6,414 nucleotides of DNA from JAIYDQ01 sp031411055 (GCA_031411055.1 JANOAI010000323.1:1-6414); one strand, 5' to 3'; shown: positions 1 through 6,414, counted from the stretch's first letter. Notes: generated from the sequence alone by a model not told the origin. Numbers and translations are program-made.

Positions 1-1
1 A

Positions 2-538
2 CTGCCCGTGGTTGCAATCGTACTGGGGTTAGTCAGTCTTACTCAGTTTCGTCGCTATCCCGACGAGATTACCGGCAAACCGATCGCTCATTTGGCTTTA
101 GTCGTTGGGTTGACAACGCTCGTCGGTGCGACAGCCTTGCATATCTATACCTATTGCACGGAAGTGCCAGACGGATACGAGCGAATTTCCTTCAGTCAAT
201 TGAAGAGCCCGTATATCGAAGCAGACTATCCGCCGGAATCGGCGATGGCTTTGAATGGCAAACAGGTTTTCTTGAAGGGCTATATCCTTCCGACCTCCGT
301 GACCAGCGGTACCGCAAATCGATTCGTGATCGTGCCCGATATTGCCACCTGCTGTTTCGGTGGACAACCAAAACTGACCCACATGGTTGAAGTGCAATTG
401 ACTGGAGATGCGGTCGCAAAATTTCGTCTCAAGCAAGTTCGTCTGGCGGGCACACTGCGTGTCGATAGTCATATTGAACCGCATGCGACGCTGCAAGGGA
501 CGTACTATCAATTGAAAGCCGATATCTATCGACCCTAA
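2..538 (+). CDS. Membrane-anchored DUF4190/DUF3299-like protein, 5' end missing
   Basis: The frame is open to the left edge of the window, so the N-terminus lies outside it. A GTG at position 8 is an internal valine codon more likely than a start. Counting from that GTG, residues 1-13 look like the end of one membrane helix. The short charged loop FRRYPDEITGKP follows, then a second hydrophobic helix at about residues 26-49. This helix-loop-helix resembles the DUF4190 modules common in planctomycetes. The rest (about residues 55-176) is predicted to be extracytoplasmic. It contains LNGKQVFLKGYILP, then FVIVPDIATCCFGGQPK with a Cys pair at residues 115-116, then a beta-rich end. That order matches my memory of DUF3299-type domains. 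The Cys pair could bind metal or form a disulfide, which is inference. The biochemical role is unknown. It ends with TAA, 55 bp before the first ATG of the next gene, and is possibly co-transcribed with it. Confidence 0.8.
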   Translation: MPVVAIVLGLVSLTQFRRYPDEITGKPIAHLALVVGLTTLVGATALHIYTYCTEVPDGYERISFSQLKSPYIEADYPPESAMALNGKQVFLKGYILPTSVTSGTANRFVIVPDIATCCFGGQPKLTHMVEVQLTGDAVAKFRLKQVRLAGTLRVDSHIEPHATLQGTYYQLKADIYRP

Positions 539-593
539 AGTTGAAAACGAGCCGATTGCCAGCATCGATACGGATTTAGTCGATCCTGCGATT

Positions 594-1622
594 ATGGAAC
601 GTTTACATGACTTGGCGATGACAGGTGCGTGGGCACGGTATGAGGGCGACTACTCTAAAAGACTAGCCTTGGATCTGTCGCAACGATTTTTGCGCGATAA
701 AACGCAACTGTGTTGTAGTGGGACGATCGCCGTCGAACTAGCGCTTCGCGGTTGTCGAATTGGAACGGGCGATGAAGTCATCTTGGCGGCTTACGATTTC
801 CCAGGAAACTTTCGCGCGATTGAAGCGACCGGCGCGTCGCTTGTAATGGTCGACATTGGAGCAAAATCGTGGACGGTCGATAACGTCGAATCTCTGGAAC
901 AAGCGATTGGGCCTACAACAAAGGCGATTGTCGTGTCTCATCTTCATGGGACGTTGGCTCCCATGCGAGCCATTTGCGATTGGGCTGCATCGCATGAAAT
1001 CGCCGTGATTGAGGATGCCTGTCAAATGCCAGGCGCCATAGTAGATGGACAGCCCGTCGGAAGTTGGGGAGACTGCAGCGTGTTGAGTTTTGGCGGTTCC
1101 AAACTCTTATCGGCGGGACGAGGGGGGGCTGTGATGACCAACGACCCTCGAATTGATCAACGCATGCGGGTTTTTCGCGATCGCGGGAATGACGCATTCG
1201 CGATGTCTGAGCTTCAAGCGGCCGTTCTCGAACCGCAACTCGCGCAGCTCGATTCGAAGCGAAAACGACACTCGGATGCTGTTCGTAAAATTGAAAGCCA
1301 AATTCAATCGCCGCACATTGAACTCGCCGTTCGCGCAAATTCCATCGAGGACCATTCGTTCTACAAGTGGGCATTTTGCACGCTGGCTGATGAATCGGAA
1401 GTCGATTCTCGGAGAAATGCGATCGTTGAAATTTTGCTGAAGGAGGGACTCGCCGTAGGAGCCGGATTTCGTGGATTCGTGACGCGCGGAGCTTCGCGTT
1501 GTCGCCGATCAGGCGAACTAACGAATGCCGCCCAAGCAAGCCGTTCTACGATCGTCGTGCATCACACGGCGTTGAATGAAGCGGACGGTCACAAGCTTAT
1601 TGCAAGGTTGAACAGCTTGTAG
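594..1622 (+). CDS. DegT/DnrJ/EryC1/StrS-family PLP-dependent aminotransferase-like enzyme
   Basis: This is a fold-type I PLP enzyme of the DegT family. Visible family landmarks are the phosphate-binding SGT (residues 42-44), GTGDEVI (57-63), the substitution of Gly-rich YDFPGNF for the usual Tyr/Phe segment, TTKAIVVSHLHG (108-119), the cofactor-pairing Asp in IEDACQ (Asp141, Gln144), SF at 165-166, and the Schiff-base Lys170 in GGSKLLSAGRGG. The family signature SELQAAVLEPQLAQLD follows at 205-220. All expected PLP contacts are present, so it should be active. Family members usually aminate keto sugars on nucleotide carriers, but no sugar-pathway neighbour is visible, so the substrate is unknown. 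At 342 residues it is short at the N-terminus. The same frame is open back to 516, and the translated upstream part (DTDLVDPAIMERL) reads like family N-terminus, so the real start may be a rare codon upstream of this ATG. No Shine-Dalgarno precedes the ATG at 594. It ends 19 bp from the convergent neighbour. Confidence 0.88.
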   Translation: MERLHDLAMTGAWARYEGDYSKRLALDLSQRFLRDKTQLCCSGTIAVELALRGCRIGTGDEVILAAYDFPGNFRAIEATGASLVMVDIGAKSWTVDNVESLEQAIGPTTKAIVVSHLHGTLAPMRAICDWAASHEIAVIEDACQMPGAIVDGQPVGSWGDCSVLSFGGSKLLSAGRGGAVMTNDPRIDQRMRVFRDRGNDAFAMSELQAAVLEPQLAQLDSKRKRHSDAVRKIESQIQSPHIELAVRANSIEDHSFYKWAFCTLADESEVDSRRNAIVEILLKEGLAVGAGFRGFVTRGASRCRRSGELTNAAQASRSTIVVHHTALNEADGHKLIARLNSL

Positions 1623-1641
1623 ATCACGAAAAGAGAATCGA

Positions 1642-3771
1642 TCACTTTATGACAGGAAGGCCGAGTAGTCTTCGTATGGCATTGTCTCGAAGCTGATCCG
1701 TGTTGGGTGGGCAGATTAGTATGGCGGCCAAACGCTTATTGGGATTCGAGTTTTCCATCGCGGGGAGAATTTGAGCGAGAAGCACGGATCGCCCTTCTGC
1801 ATCTGTAGGAGAAAGCCGTCTGAAACGATCCATCATCTTTTCAATACCTTCGTCGGCTGAAACTTCAACGATAATCGTTCTCAGCATCTGCCGTTGCTTG
1901 GGAAGCGTTGTAAGGCGAATTCGACCCGGACCGTCGGCGACTGCCACCAAGGCAAATTTGTCGAGGGTAAAGCGAACAACTTCAGGCCATTTTCGTCCAC
2001 GCAGTAAGACCGTATCGAAGGCCGCGTGGGAGAATCCGTGCGAATAAAGTGACGACCAATCAAAAACGAGTTCGATTCCAAGATCGCGAGCCGCTAGGTC
2101 GAGCAACTGAGGTGTCGACATGGGTTCGGCCAGGATTCGCGTTCCGGTGGCTGCTAGTCGTTTATCGAGCTCATTCAAGCCGATCATCGGATCGATCACC
2201 GATAGCGGTAGTTTTGACTTGACAGGCAAGCCACCAGCGACGCGAATCTGATCGATAAAACCAGCGACATACGCTTTTTCCAACGGCGACGCGTCACTCG
2301 TCCACACGATCCTCTGTCCTTCGAAATTCCATCGTGCCGCAAGTTTCGGAAAGTAGGCCACGAGAAGCGATCGCCATTCACTTAGGCTATCGTTCTTTCC
2401 GATGAGGTCATCGATCGACCAATCAGTGGGAAGTTTCGCTTCAATCAACGGATTGTTGGCTCGCAGGCAAACTACCTCCGACGAATCGGTGAGAAGTCCA
2501 ATGTCTAGCGGTTTGAGCTGTAACTCGAGGACTGAGAAAACATCTTGGTCGTTGATGTCGAGCGACATCAACGTCTCCATCCCAACGCCTGAATAGCGAG
2601 CATGGTCGCTGTCCCAACCGATGGGTCCTCCAGCCAGTTGGCCAAGAATAACCATGAGCCGATTGAGTGGCTGGTCTTGAGAACTAAATCTTCGAATCTT
2701 ACTTTCTCTTAGCCAGTTCAACTTTGGAAGTTCGACGGCGCTTGGATGGTATAGTGACTCTACATTGATTTGCTCCCGAACATCCTTGGTGTTTGGGTTG
2801 CTTGCAAAGGCGTCTGTTAAAAGCGAAGTACCGCTACCATCGAAGAGTCGGCTCATCCGACGCATCGAATCGGGAAGGTCAGGAGACGGCGTCGGTATCA
2901 ATGCGGAGTCTGCCGGAGGTTCAATGGGAGCCGTTGATGGAACCGGCGTCGACGTTGTTTTAGGAATTGCATCCGCGGGGGGATTGTCAATCGATACGGC
3001 AGAGGGTGGCATAGCCGCGGAAGGTACGGCGTTCAGATCCAGATTTAAGGCTTGATCCGTCGCAACGACTTTATTGGGAGGTTCGTTGCCTTCACCGACA
3101 GTCGATTTTGGATTTTCGATGGTCGCGTCTGGAGATGGCTCCACGTTTGCGGGTATGACGGGGACCGTTGGCGGAACATCTGGCTTCGAATCACCTTCCA
3201 TCGGAGATTTCTTCGGTGTCGGTCCGTTGGCTACTATTGTTTTGGAACCTTCAAAGGTAGAGAGAAAAAGCCAGAGACCCACGGCTGCCAAGAGAATGCC
3301 AACGACTGCAGCCAAGCCGATCATGATTAACTGACGCTTGCGCTGGTTGGTGGGTGTTGTCCACTCAACGGCAGGAAGAGCAACGTCTTTGGTTCGGTCT
3401 AAGGCAGGTCCTCTATCCGAATCGACCGATCGGATCGAGCTCTCGTGAGTCCCTGAACGAAAGGCTTCAACCGCCGACTCAATCGCGAAATCATCAAGCG
3501 AAGCTAAGTCTTCATTGGGCTTCAAAAGGGTCTCGGCAACTTGCTTGGCCAGCGTACCATCGTCGACGCGAGTGATGGCGGACGAGTCGTAACTCACGAC
3601 ATGGGCCAGAGTTGCCTCGATCAATTGCGACGAATTCGGGCGGGTTTCTGGCAGCGCAAGAACCGCTTTACAGCGAGGGCAATGAATCGATTGTCCCAGG
3701 AGCCAGTCATGGCGAATGACTAATTTGCCGCGACATGACGGGCAAACGATGCGAAAAGGTTCCAAATCCAA
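1642..3771 (-). CDS. Zinc-ribbon, single-pass membrane protein with STN-like repeats, function unknown
   Basis: A 709-residue protein. Residues 10-34 hold a CPSC...CPRC zinc ribbon (Cys10, 13, 31, 34). An acidic cytoplasmic stretch follows to about 140, then the basic cluster NQRKRQ and one membrane helix at about 147-170. Basic residues before the helix predict the N-terminus inside and the C-terminus outside. Residues 177-300 are a Pro/Thr/Ser-rich low-complexity linker. The outer region contains two similar segments, about 365-437 and 550-624, each with a helix-strand pattern like the STN domain of secretins and TonB receptors. This similarity is my inference. No enzyme motif is visible. 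The longest frame starts at TTG 3771, but TTG 3765 (protein beginning MEPFRIVC) is better placed, six bases after GGAGA. A stop codon at 3793-3795 closes the frame upstream, and no ATG is available near the start. This arrangement of modules is typical of planctomycete proteins of unknown function. Confidence 0.85.
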   Translation of the reverse strand: MDLEPFRIVCPSCRGKLVIRHDWLLGQSIHCPRCKAVLALPETRPNSSQLIEATLAHVVSYDSSAITRVDDGTLAKQVAETLLKPNEDLASLDDFAIESAVEAFRSGTHESSIRSVDSDRGPALDRTKDVALPAVEWTTPTNQRKRQLIMIGLAAVVGILLAAVGLWLFLSTFEGSKTIVANGPTPKKSPMEGDSKPDVPPTVPVIPANVEPSPDATIENPKSTVGEGNEPPNKVVATDQALNLDLNAVPSAAMPPSAVSIDNPPADAIPKTTSTPVPSTAPIEPPADSALIPTPSPDLPDSMRRMSRLFDGSGTSLLTDAFASNPNTKDVREQINVESLYHPSAVELPKLNWLRESKIRRFSSQDQPLNRLMVILGQLAGGPIGWDSDHARYSGVGMETLMSLDINDQDVFSVLELQLKPLDIGLLTDSSEVVCLRANNPLIEAKLPTDWSIDDLIGKNDSLSEWRSLLVAYFPKLAARWNFEGQRIVWTSDASPLEKAYVAGFIDQIRVAGGLPVKSKLPLSVIDPMIGLNELDKRLAATGTRILAEPMSTPQLLDLAARDLGIELVFDWSSLYSHGFSHAAFDTVLLRGRKWPEVVRFTLDKFALVAVADGPGRIRLTTLPKQRQMLRTIIVEVSADEGIEKMMDRFRRLSPTDAEGRSVLLAQILPAMENSNPNKRLAAILICPPNTDQLRDNAIRRLLGLPVIK

Positions 3772-3776
3772 TCTCC
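3772..3776 (-). promoter_or_regulatory. Shine-Dalgarno deciding the TTG start of the zinc-ribbon gene
   Basis: On the minus strand these bases read GGAGA. The spacer to TTG 3765 is six bases, which is near the ideal distance. The upstream TTG at 3771 touches the motif directly and would be too close. The motif therefore favours a start two codons inside the longest open frame. Confidence 0.5.
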
Positions 3777-3794
3777 GAACGGAAGGAAGACTCT

Positions 3795-3823
3795 ATTCTA
3801 TCCGCATTCGGGCTCCCGCCCAA
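3795..3823 (-). promoter_or_regulatory. Candidate sigma-70-type promoter for the zinc-ribbon gene
   Basis: On the minus strand there is TTGGGC (3818-3823) as a -35 box and TAGAAT (3795-3800) as a -10 box, separated by exactly 17 bases. The -10 matches the consensus at five of six positions, the -35 at three of six. Transcription would begin near 3788 and leave a leader of about 20 bases containing the GGAGA ribosome-binding site. The match was found by eye and short motifs occur by chance, so confidence is moderate to low. Confidence 0.4.
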
Positions 3824-3938
3824 CGTGGAAGTTCCGCATTTCTTTTCGACGCACTGCAATTTAGGATCGTCCTGCTCGCTAAGATATTAAAAAGCGGTAG
3901 TCAAATTCGTGTGTTCCTCTCAAAAGGGTCGTTTTTCG

Positions 3939-5258
3939 ATGCGATTTGCCCTCTGGACGATTGGTTTCGTTTTCTTGGAAGTCGGGCCAATTCAAGCAGA
4001 TTCGCCTGATCAAGCGATGACAAGACTTGTCTCGTACGCCTCAGGTAGTTCCGACCCGTCAGCGGCCCATACTTTTGATACAAGCCTTTTTCGTGTTGCT
4101 AATTCGGATTTCCCAATCGGTGTATTTGATTCAGGAATCGGTGGATTAACCGTCCTCGAAGCCATCTTATCTGTTGACTCGTTCAACAACGAAACGCTCG
4201 AGCCCAAGGCTGATGGCAAGCCCGATTTTGAAAAAGAGCGATTCATATACCTCGGCGACCAAGCCAATATGCCGTACGGAAATTATCCCGCTCGAGGCAA
4301 GGAAGGCTTTCTTCGCGAGTTAGTTGTCAAGGATGCCATTTTTCTCCTAGGTAAGCGATTTTGGGAAAGCGACAAAGCGCGTGCGCCATCGTTGGCAAAA
4401 TCGCCGGTGAAAGCCATCGTCATCGCTTGCAATACAGCGACTGCATACGGGCTGGAAGATATTCGAGCAGCCTTGAAGACATGGCAAGTGTCCGTGCCAG
4501 TCATCGGCGTTGTAGAAGCTGGGGCGCGGGGCGTGAGCGAGACCATTGCAACGAAGGATGGGAGGCGAAGCGTTGGGGTCCTAGCGACGGTCGGCACCTG
4601 TAGCAGCATGGCGTACCCCAAAGCCATTGCTGCTTCAACCGGACTCGCTGGCAAACGAGTGCCTGAAGTTGTCCAACAAGGTTCGGTCCATCTTGCAAAT
4701 GCAATTGAGTCAAGCTCATCGAACATCCATGAGTGTATTCGTGGCGATATTCGCCAGCTTGTGGAAACGCACAAGCAATCCGGAAGTCAGTCGGCACTCG
4801 ATACGATCGTCCTCGGATGTACCCATTTTCCACTCGTCCAAGACGAGATTCGAAACGAGCTGAACGATCTGCGAACGTTCGAAGAAAACGGTAGCCGCCC
4901 GTACGAAAATTTGATTGCCTCCCAGATCGAATTCGTGAACCCAGCTGTGCTTACCGCTAAAGAATTATTCCGTGAATTGGCGCGACATCGCTTGCGAAAA
5001 GCCGATCGAATGGAAAAGTTGCCCCAAGCGGATCAGTTCTATATTTCTGTACCAGATGGATCCAATACAGAATTGCCTCTCAACCCTGACGGTACGCTGA
5101 CCACCGAATACAAATACACGCGTTTGCCTGGCTTGCTGCACATCGAAGATACTCGATTTGTTCCGATGACGAAGCAACTGCTGCCGGCGGCAAGTTTGAA
5201 CCTCATTCAGCAACGTTTGCCAGAGGTCTGGAAACGACTCGCGCAGCAGCCCGATTAA
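3939..5258 (+). CDS. Exported glutamate/aspartate racemase-like protein (MurI-type), enlarged
   Basis: The core is that of cofactor-independent Glu/Asp racemases, which interconvert L- and D-amino acids using two cysteines. Numbering from ATG 3939 (439 residues), the motifs are FPIGVFDSGIGGLTVL with Asp64, GDQANMPYGNY at about 107-116, ACNTATA with Cys164, GVLATVGTCSSMAY at about 213-226, and VLGCTHFPL with Cys294 and His296. All catalytic positions are therefore kept. Unlike typical MurI of about 265 residues, it has an N-terminal signal peptide: MR, then a hydrophobic run FALWTIGFVFL, then a probable cleavage after GPIQA. It also has about 35 extra residues between Asp64 and Cys164 and roughly 90 residues after the racemase core, with no motif I recognise. 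ATG 3939 is preferred over GTG 3909 because the signal peptide begins there and AAAAGGG (3922-3928) lies ten bases upstream. A periplasmic role, rather than supply of D-Glu for cytoplasmic wall precursors, is inference. It could also have changed substrate. Confidence 0.87.
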   Translation: MRFALWTIGFVFLEVGPIQADSPDQAMTRLVSYASGSSDPSAAHTFDTSLFRVANSDFPIGVFDSGIGGLTVLEAILSVDSFNNETLEPKADGKPDFEKERFIYLGDQANMPYGNYPARGKEGFLRELVVKDAIFLLGKRFWESDKARAPSLAKSPVKAIVIACNTATAYGLEDIRAALKTWQVSVPVIGVVEAGARGVSETIATKDGRRSVGVLATVGTCSSMAYPKAIAASTGLAGKRVPEVVQQGSVHLANAIESSSSNIHECIRGDIRQLVETHKQSGSQSALDTIVLGCTHFPLVQDEIRNELNDLRTFEENGSRPYENLIASQIEFVNPAVLTAKELFRELARHRLRKADRMEKLPQADQFYISVPDGSNTELPLNPDGTLTTEYKYTRLPGLLHIEDTRFVPMTKQLLPAASLNLIQQRLPEVWKRLAQQPD

Positions 5259-5530
5259 AAAAGGGGCTTGCTCGAAAGAAACGATTCGAACAATCGCTCT
5301 AACCGGAAAACGCAGAGACAGAAATTTTAATGGGAAAAAACGCTAACCGTTGCTGCGGAATGAACCTATTGCTTCGTCACAGCTAAGTTTTAGGGTACTT
5401 CGGACTTCCAGTCCGTCGACAAACATTGGCACCGACGGACTGGAAGGCCGTTGTACGGGTTTAGCTCAACCCTCATTTTAAGCTGTGAAGAAGCACGATT
5501 GCCTCATACCCACATTCGACCATGAGCGAA
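5259..5530. other. Intergenic region between convergent racemase-like gene and nusB
   Basis: No convincing coding frame is present in these 272 bases. The first 110 bases are A-rich and hold only a weak five-base hairpin (CGATT 5282-5286 with AATCG 5292-5296) without a T-run. The middle holds the long palindrome annotated separately. The rest has no recognisable signal. Both flanking genes end here, so termination of both transcripts probably takes place in this region. Confidence 0.6.
5378..5487. repeat. REP-like palindromic element, possible bidirectional terminator
   Basis: The core is a perfect 14-bp inverted repeat, CTTCCAGTCCGTCG at 5405-5418 and CGACGGACTGGAAG at 5433-5446, around a 14-base loop. 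Pairing continues outward with CGG/CCG and GTAC/GTAC, giving arms 5395-5418 and 5433-5456 with 21 of 24 positions paired. A further pair, CACAGCT (5378-5384) and AGCTGTG (5481-5487), brackets the whole unit, and GGGTT/AACCC (5457-5461 with 5468-5472) can form a small side hairpin. From memory, similar GGACTTCCAGTCCGTC palindromes are common between genes in Pirellula-type planctomycetes. Only one copy lies in this window, so repetition cannot be shown here. Its position between two convergent genes would suit a terminator or transcript-stabilising hairpin, but no T-run follows either arm. Confidence 0.7.
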
Positions 5531-6001
5531 TCAGACTGCTTCGACAAGTCCGTCGCCGTCAACCGGTTCACTTGCGGCGGAAGTAACCTTAACCGCTTGT
5601 TGCGACTCCCGATTAAGCCGATCGAGTATTCCATTTACAAATTGGCTTGAATTTTTTTGTCCGTATCGCTTCGCGAGTTCGATCGCTTCATTGATAGCAA
5701 CGGGGGCGGGGGTCTTTGCGTATAGTAGCTCGTGAGCAGCTAGCCGTAGGATATTGCGATCGACCACGGTCATCCGCTTAATGGACCAATTGGCAGCATG
5801 ATTCTCGATCGACTCGTCGATGGATTTTCGATTTTTGCGAACGCCGGCCAGGAGTCCTTCGCCAAACGCGATTAGCGGTTTATTCTTGAGCAAACGCGTT
5901 GCTAGAAACTCTGAGGCCGCCTTTTCGGGTCGGACGGGGTTAACATCTTCTTCAAAGAGGATTTGGAGAACTACTTCACGCACACGTCGCCGAGTCGTCA
6001 T
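5531..6001 (-). CDS. nusB: Transcription antitermination factor NusB
   Basis: NusB is a small all-helical RNA-binding protein. It pairs with ribosomal protein S10 (NusE) on boxA RNA and keeps RNA polymerase from terminating early in rRNA operons. At 156 residues it has the usual size. Family landmarks are the basic N-terminus TTRRRVREVVLQILFEED (2-19), with the Arg-rich start used in boxA binding, NW at 71-72, MTVVDRNILRLAAHELL (77-93), INEAIELAKRYG (103-114) and FVNGILDRL (121-129). The last 25 or so residues are a low-complexity acidic tail beyond the conserved fold. The ATG at 6001 is fixed by an in-frame TGA two codons upstream. No clear Shine-Dalgarno precedes it. The common partner ribH is not immediately upstream. 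Instead, a decarboxylase gene diverges 84 bp away, so nusB appears to be transcribed from its own promoter in that gap. Confidence 0.96.
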   Translation of the reverse strand: MTTRRRVREVVLQILFEEDVNPVRPEKAASEFLATRLLKNKPLIAFGEGLLAGVRKNRKSIDESIENHAANWSIKRMTVVDRNILRLAAHELLYAKTPAPVAINEAIELAKRYGQKNSSQFVNGILDRLNRESQQAVKVTSAASEPVDGDGLVEAV

Positions 6002-6085
6002 AAATCAGCTGCAGGTTTTCAAAGAGCAAAAATCAGAGAATGTTAGTCATCATGGAGAGATCTAGCTTACAAGAAGCTGTGTAGA

Positions 6086-6414
6086 ATGTTGAGTCCAAAC
6101 TTCCCGAATTTTCCGATTCGACAGCTGATTCGTCAGCACGGAACGCCGCTCCTTTTGGGGCATCGCCGAAAAATTCGTGAGCAAATCCAACTGCTGCGCG
6201 AGGAAATCCCGCAGGTAAACTGGTTTTATGCCGTCAAAGCCAATGATGAGCGAGAATTGCTGACGACCATCGGCGAAGAGGGACTTGGGTTTGATATCGC
6301 CTCTTTAGGGGAATGGAATCGCGTTCGTGAGGCATGTGTGAGGCTTGGCGGCAAGGTGTCGAATTTCTCGACGATTCCAATTCTTCATAGCCACCCGTGC
6401 AAATCGCCTGTCGA
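6086..6414 (+). CDS. Ornithine/diaminopimelate/arginine decarboxylase-family (fold III PLP) protein, 3' end missing
   Basis: Only the first 109 codons are inside the window and the frame stays open at the right edge. The N-terminus has HGTPLLLGHRRKIREQI (residues 18-34), the usual opening strand and helix of group IV decarboxylases. It is followed by NWFYAVKANDERELL, where Lys51 is the expected PLP Schiff-base lysine. GEEGLGFDIASLGEWNRV (63-80) matches the G-x-G-F-D-x-A-S-x-x-E motif, and HSHPCKSP (101-108) matches the ANPCK-type strand of ornithine decarboxylase. The enzyme would remove CO2 from a basic amino acid, leading to polyamines or lysine. The PCK form leans towards ornithine decarboxylase over LysA, but the specificity-determining C-terminal part is absent. 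ATG 6086 is the first start after an in-frame TAG at 6044-6046. No strong ribosome-binding site is visible. It diverges from nusB. Confidence 0.88.
   Translation, partial: MLSPNFPNFPIRQLIRQHGTPLLLGHRRKIREQIQLLREEIPQVNWFYAVKANDERELLTTIGEEGLGFDIASLGEWNRVREACVRLGGKVSNFSTIPILHSHPCKSPV

Noticed and set aside
1122..1128. Run of seven G in the DegT-family gene, as a phase-variation tract
   Set aside because: The run encodes the conserved GRGGA segment after the PLP lysine, so codon constraint explains it, and seven bases is short for slippage switching.
913..1539. A 208-codon minus-strand frame opposite the DegT-family gene
   Set aside because: It is antisense to a clearly recognisable enzyme. Its translation is rich in Arg, Ser and Pro with no family motif.
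1623..1641. Terminator between the convergent DegT-family and zinc-ribbon genes
   Set aside because: The gap is only 19 bases and has no inverted repeat or T-run that I can find.
2765..3334. Overlapping plus-strand open frames opposite the zinc-ribbon gene
   Set aside because: They lie antisense to the Pro/Thr/Ser-rich linker, whose composition leaves the opposite strand free of stops. Their Gly/Val-rich translations show no domain and there are no start signals.
3855..3890. Plus-strand promoter with TAAGAT as -10 for the racemase-like gene
   Set aside because: The -10 matches at four of six positions and no acceptable -35 lies at 16-18 bases, so it is not separable from chance.
4283..4833. 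Minus-strand frames of 163 and 110 codons opposite the racemase-like gene
   Set aside because: They overlap the conserved racemase core, and their translations carry no recognisable motif.
5282..5296. Small hairpin CGATT/AATCG after the racemase-like gene as a terminator
   Set aside because: A five-base, AT-containing stem with no following T-run is too weak to call.

Overview
The window most resembles a planctomycete chromosome, probably Pirellulales-like, with a moderate GC content of roughly 50 percent by eye. The argument rests on protein types rather than a marker gene. One protein combines a CxxC...CxxC zinc ribbon, a single membrane helix, a Pro/Thr/Ser linker and an extracytoplasmic region. 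Another joins a short two-helix membrane module of DUF4190 type to a DUF3299-like domain. Start signals are weak or non-canonical, genes sit in small unlinked units, and nusB lies alone.

Layout from left to right. (1) 2-538, plus: the 3' part of a membrane-anchored DUF4190/DUF3299-like protein. (2) 594-1622, plus: a DegT/DnrJ/EryC1-family PLP aminotransferase fold enzyme, whose reading frame stays open upstream into the end of gene 1. (3) 1642-3771, minus, convergent with gene 2 across only 19 bp: a 709-residue zinc-ribbon, single-pass membrane protein whose outer part appears to carry two related secretin/TonB short N-terminal (STN)-like repeats. (4) 3909/3939-5258, plus, divergent from gene 3: a glutamate-racemase-like protein with all catalytic residues, but also a signal peptide, insertions and a C-terminal extension. 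(5) 5259-5530: a non-coding convergent intergenic region holding a long imperfect palindrome of REP type. (6) 5531-6001, minus: nusB. (7) 6086-6414, plus, divergent from nusB: the 5' part of a fold-III PLP-dependent ornithine/diaminopimelate/arginine decarboxylase-family gene, cut by the window edge.

The genes do not form one clear pathway. Two same-strand neighbours (genes 1 and 2) may be co-transcribed. Genes 3 and 4 share a 137-167 bp divergent promoter region, and both appear to act in the membrane or beyond it. nusB and the decarboxylase share an 84 bp divergent region. No CRISPR array, tRNA, rRNA, transposase or phage gene was seen. The points most worth a second look are the apparently exported racemase, the duplicated STN-like domain in gene 3, the unusual start of the DegT-family gene, and the palindromic repeat.
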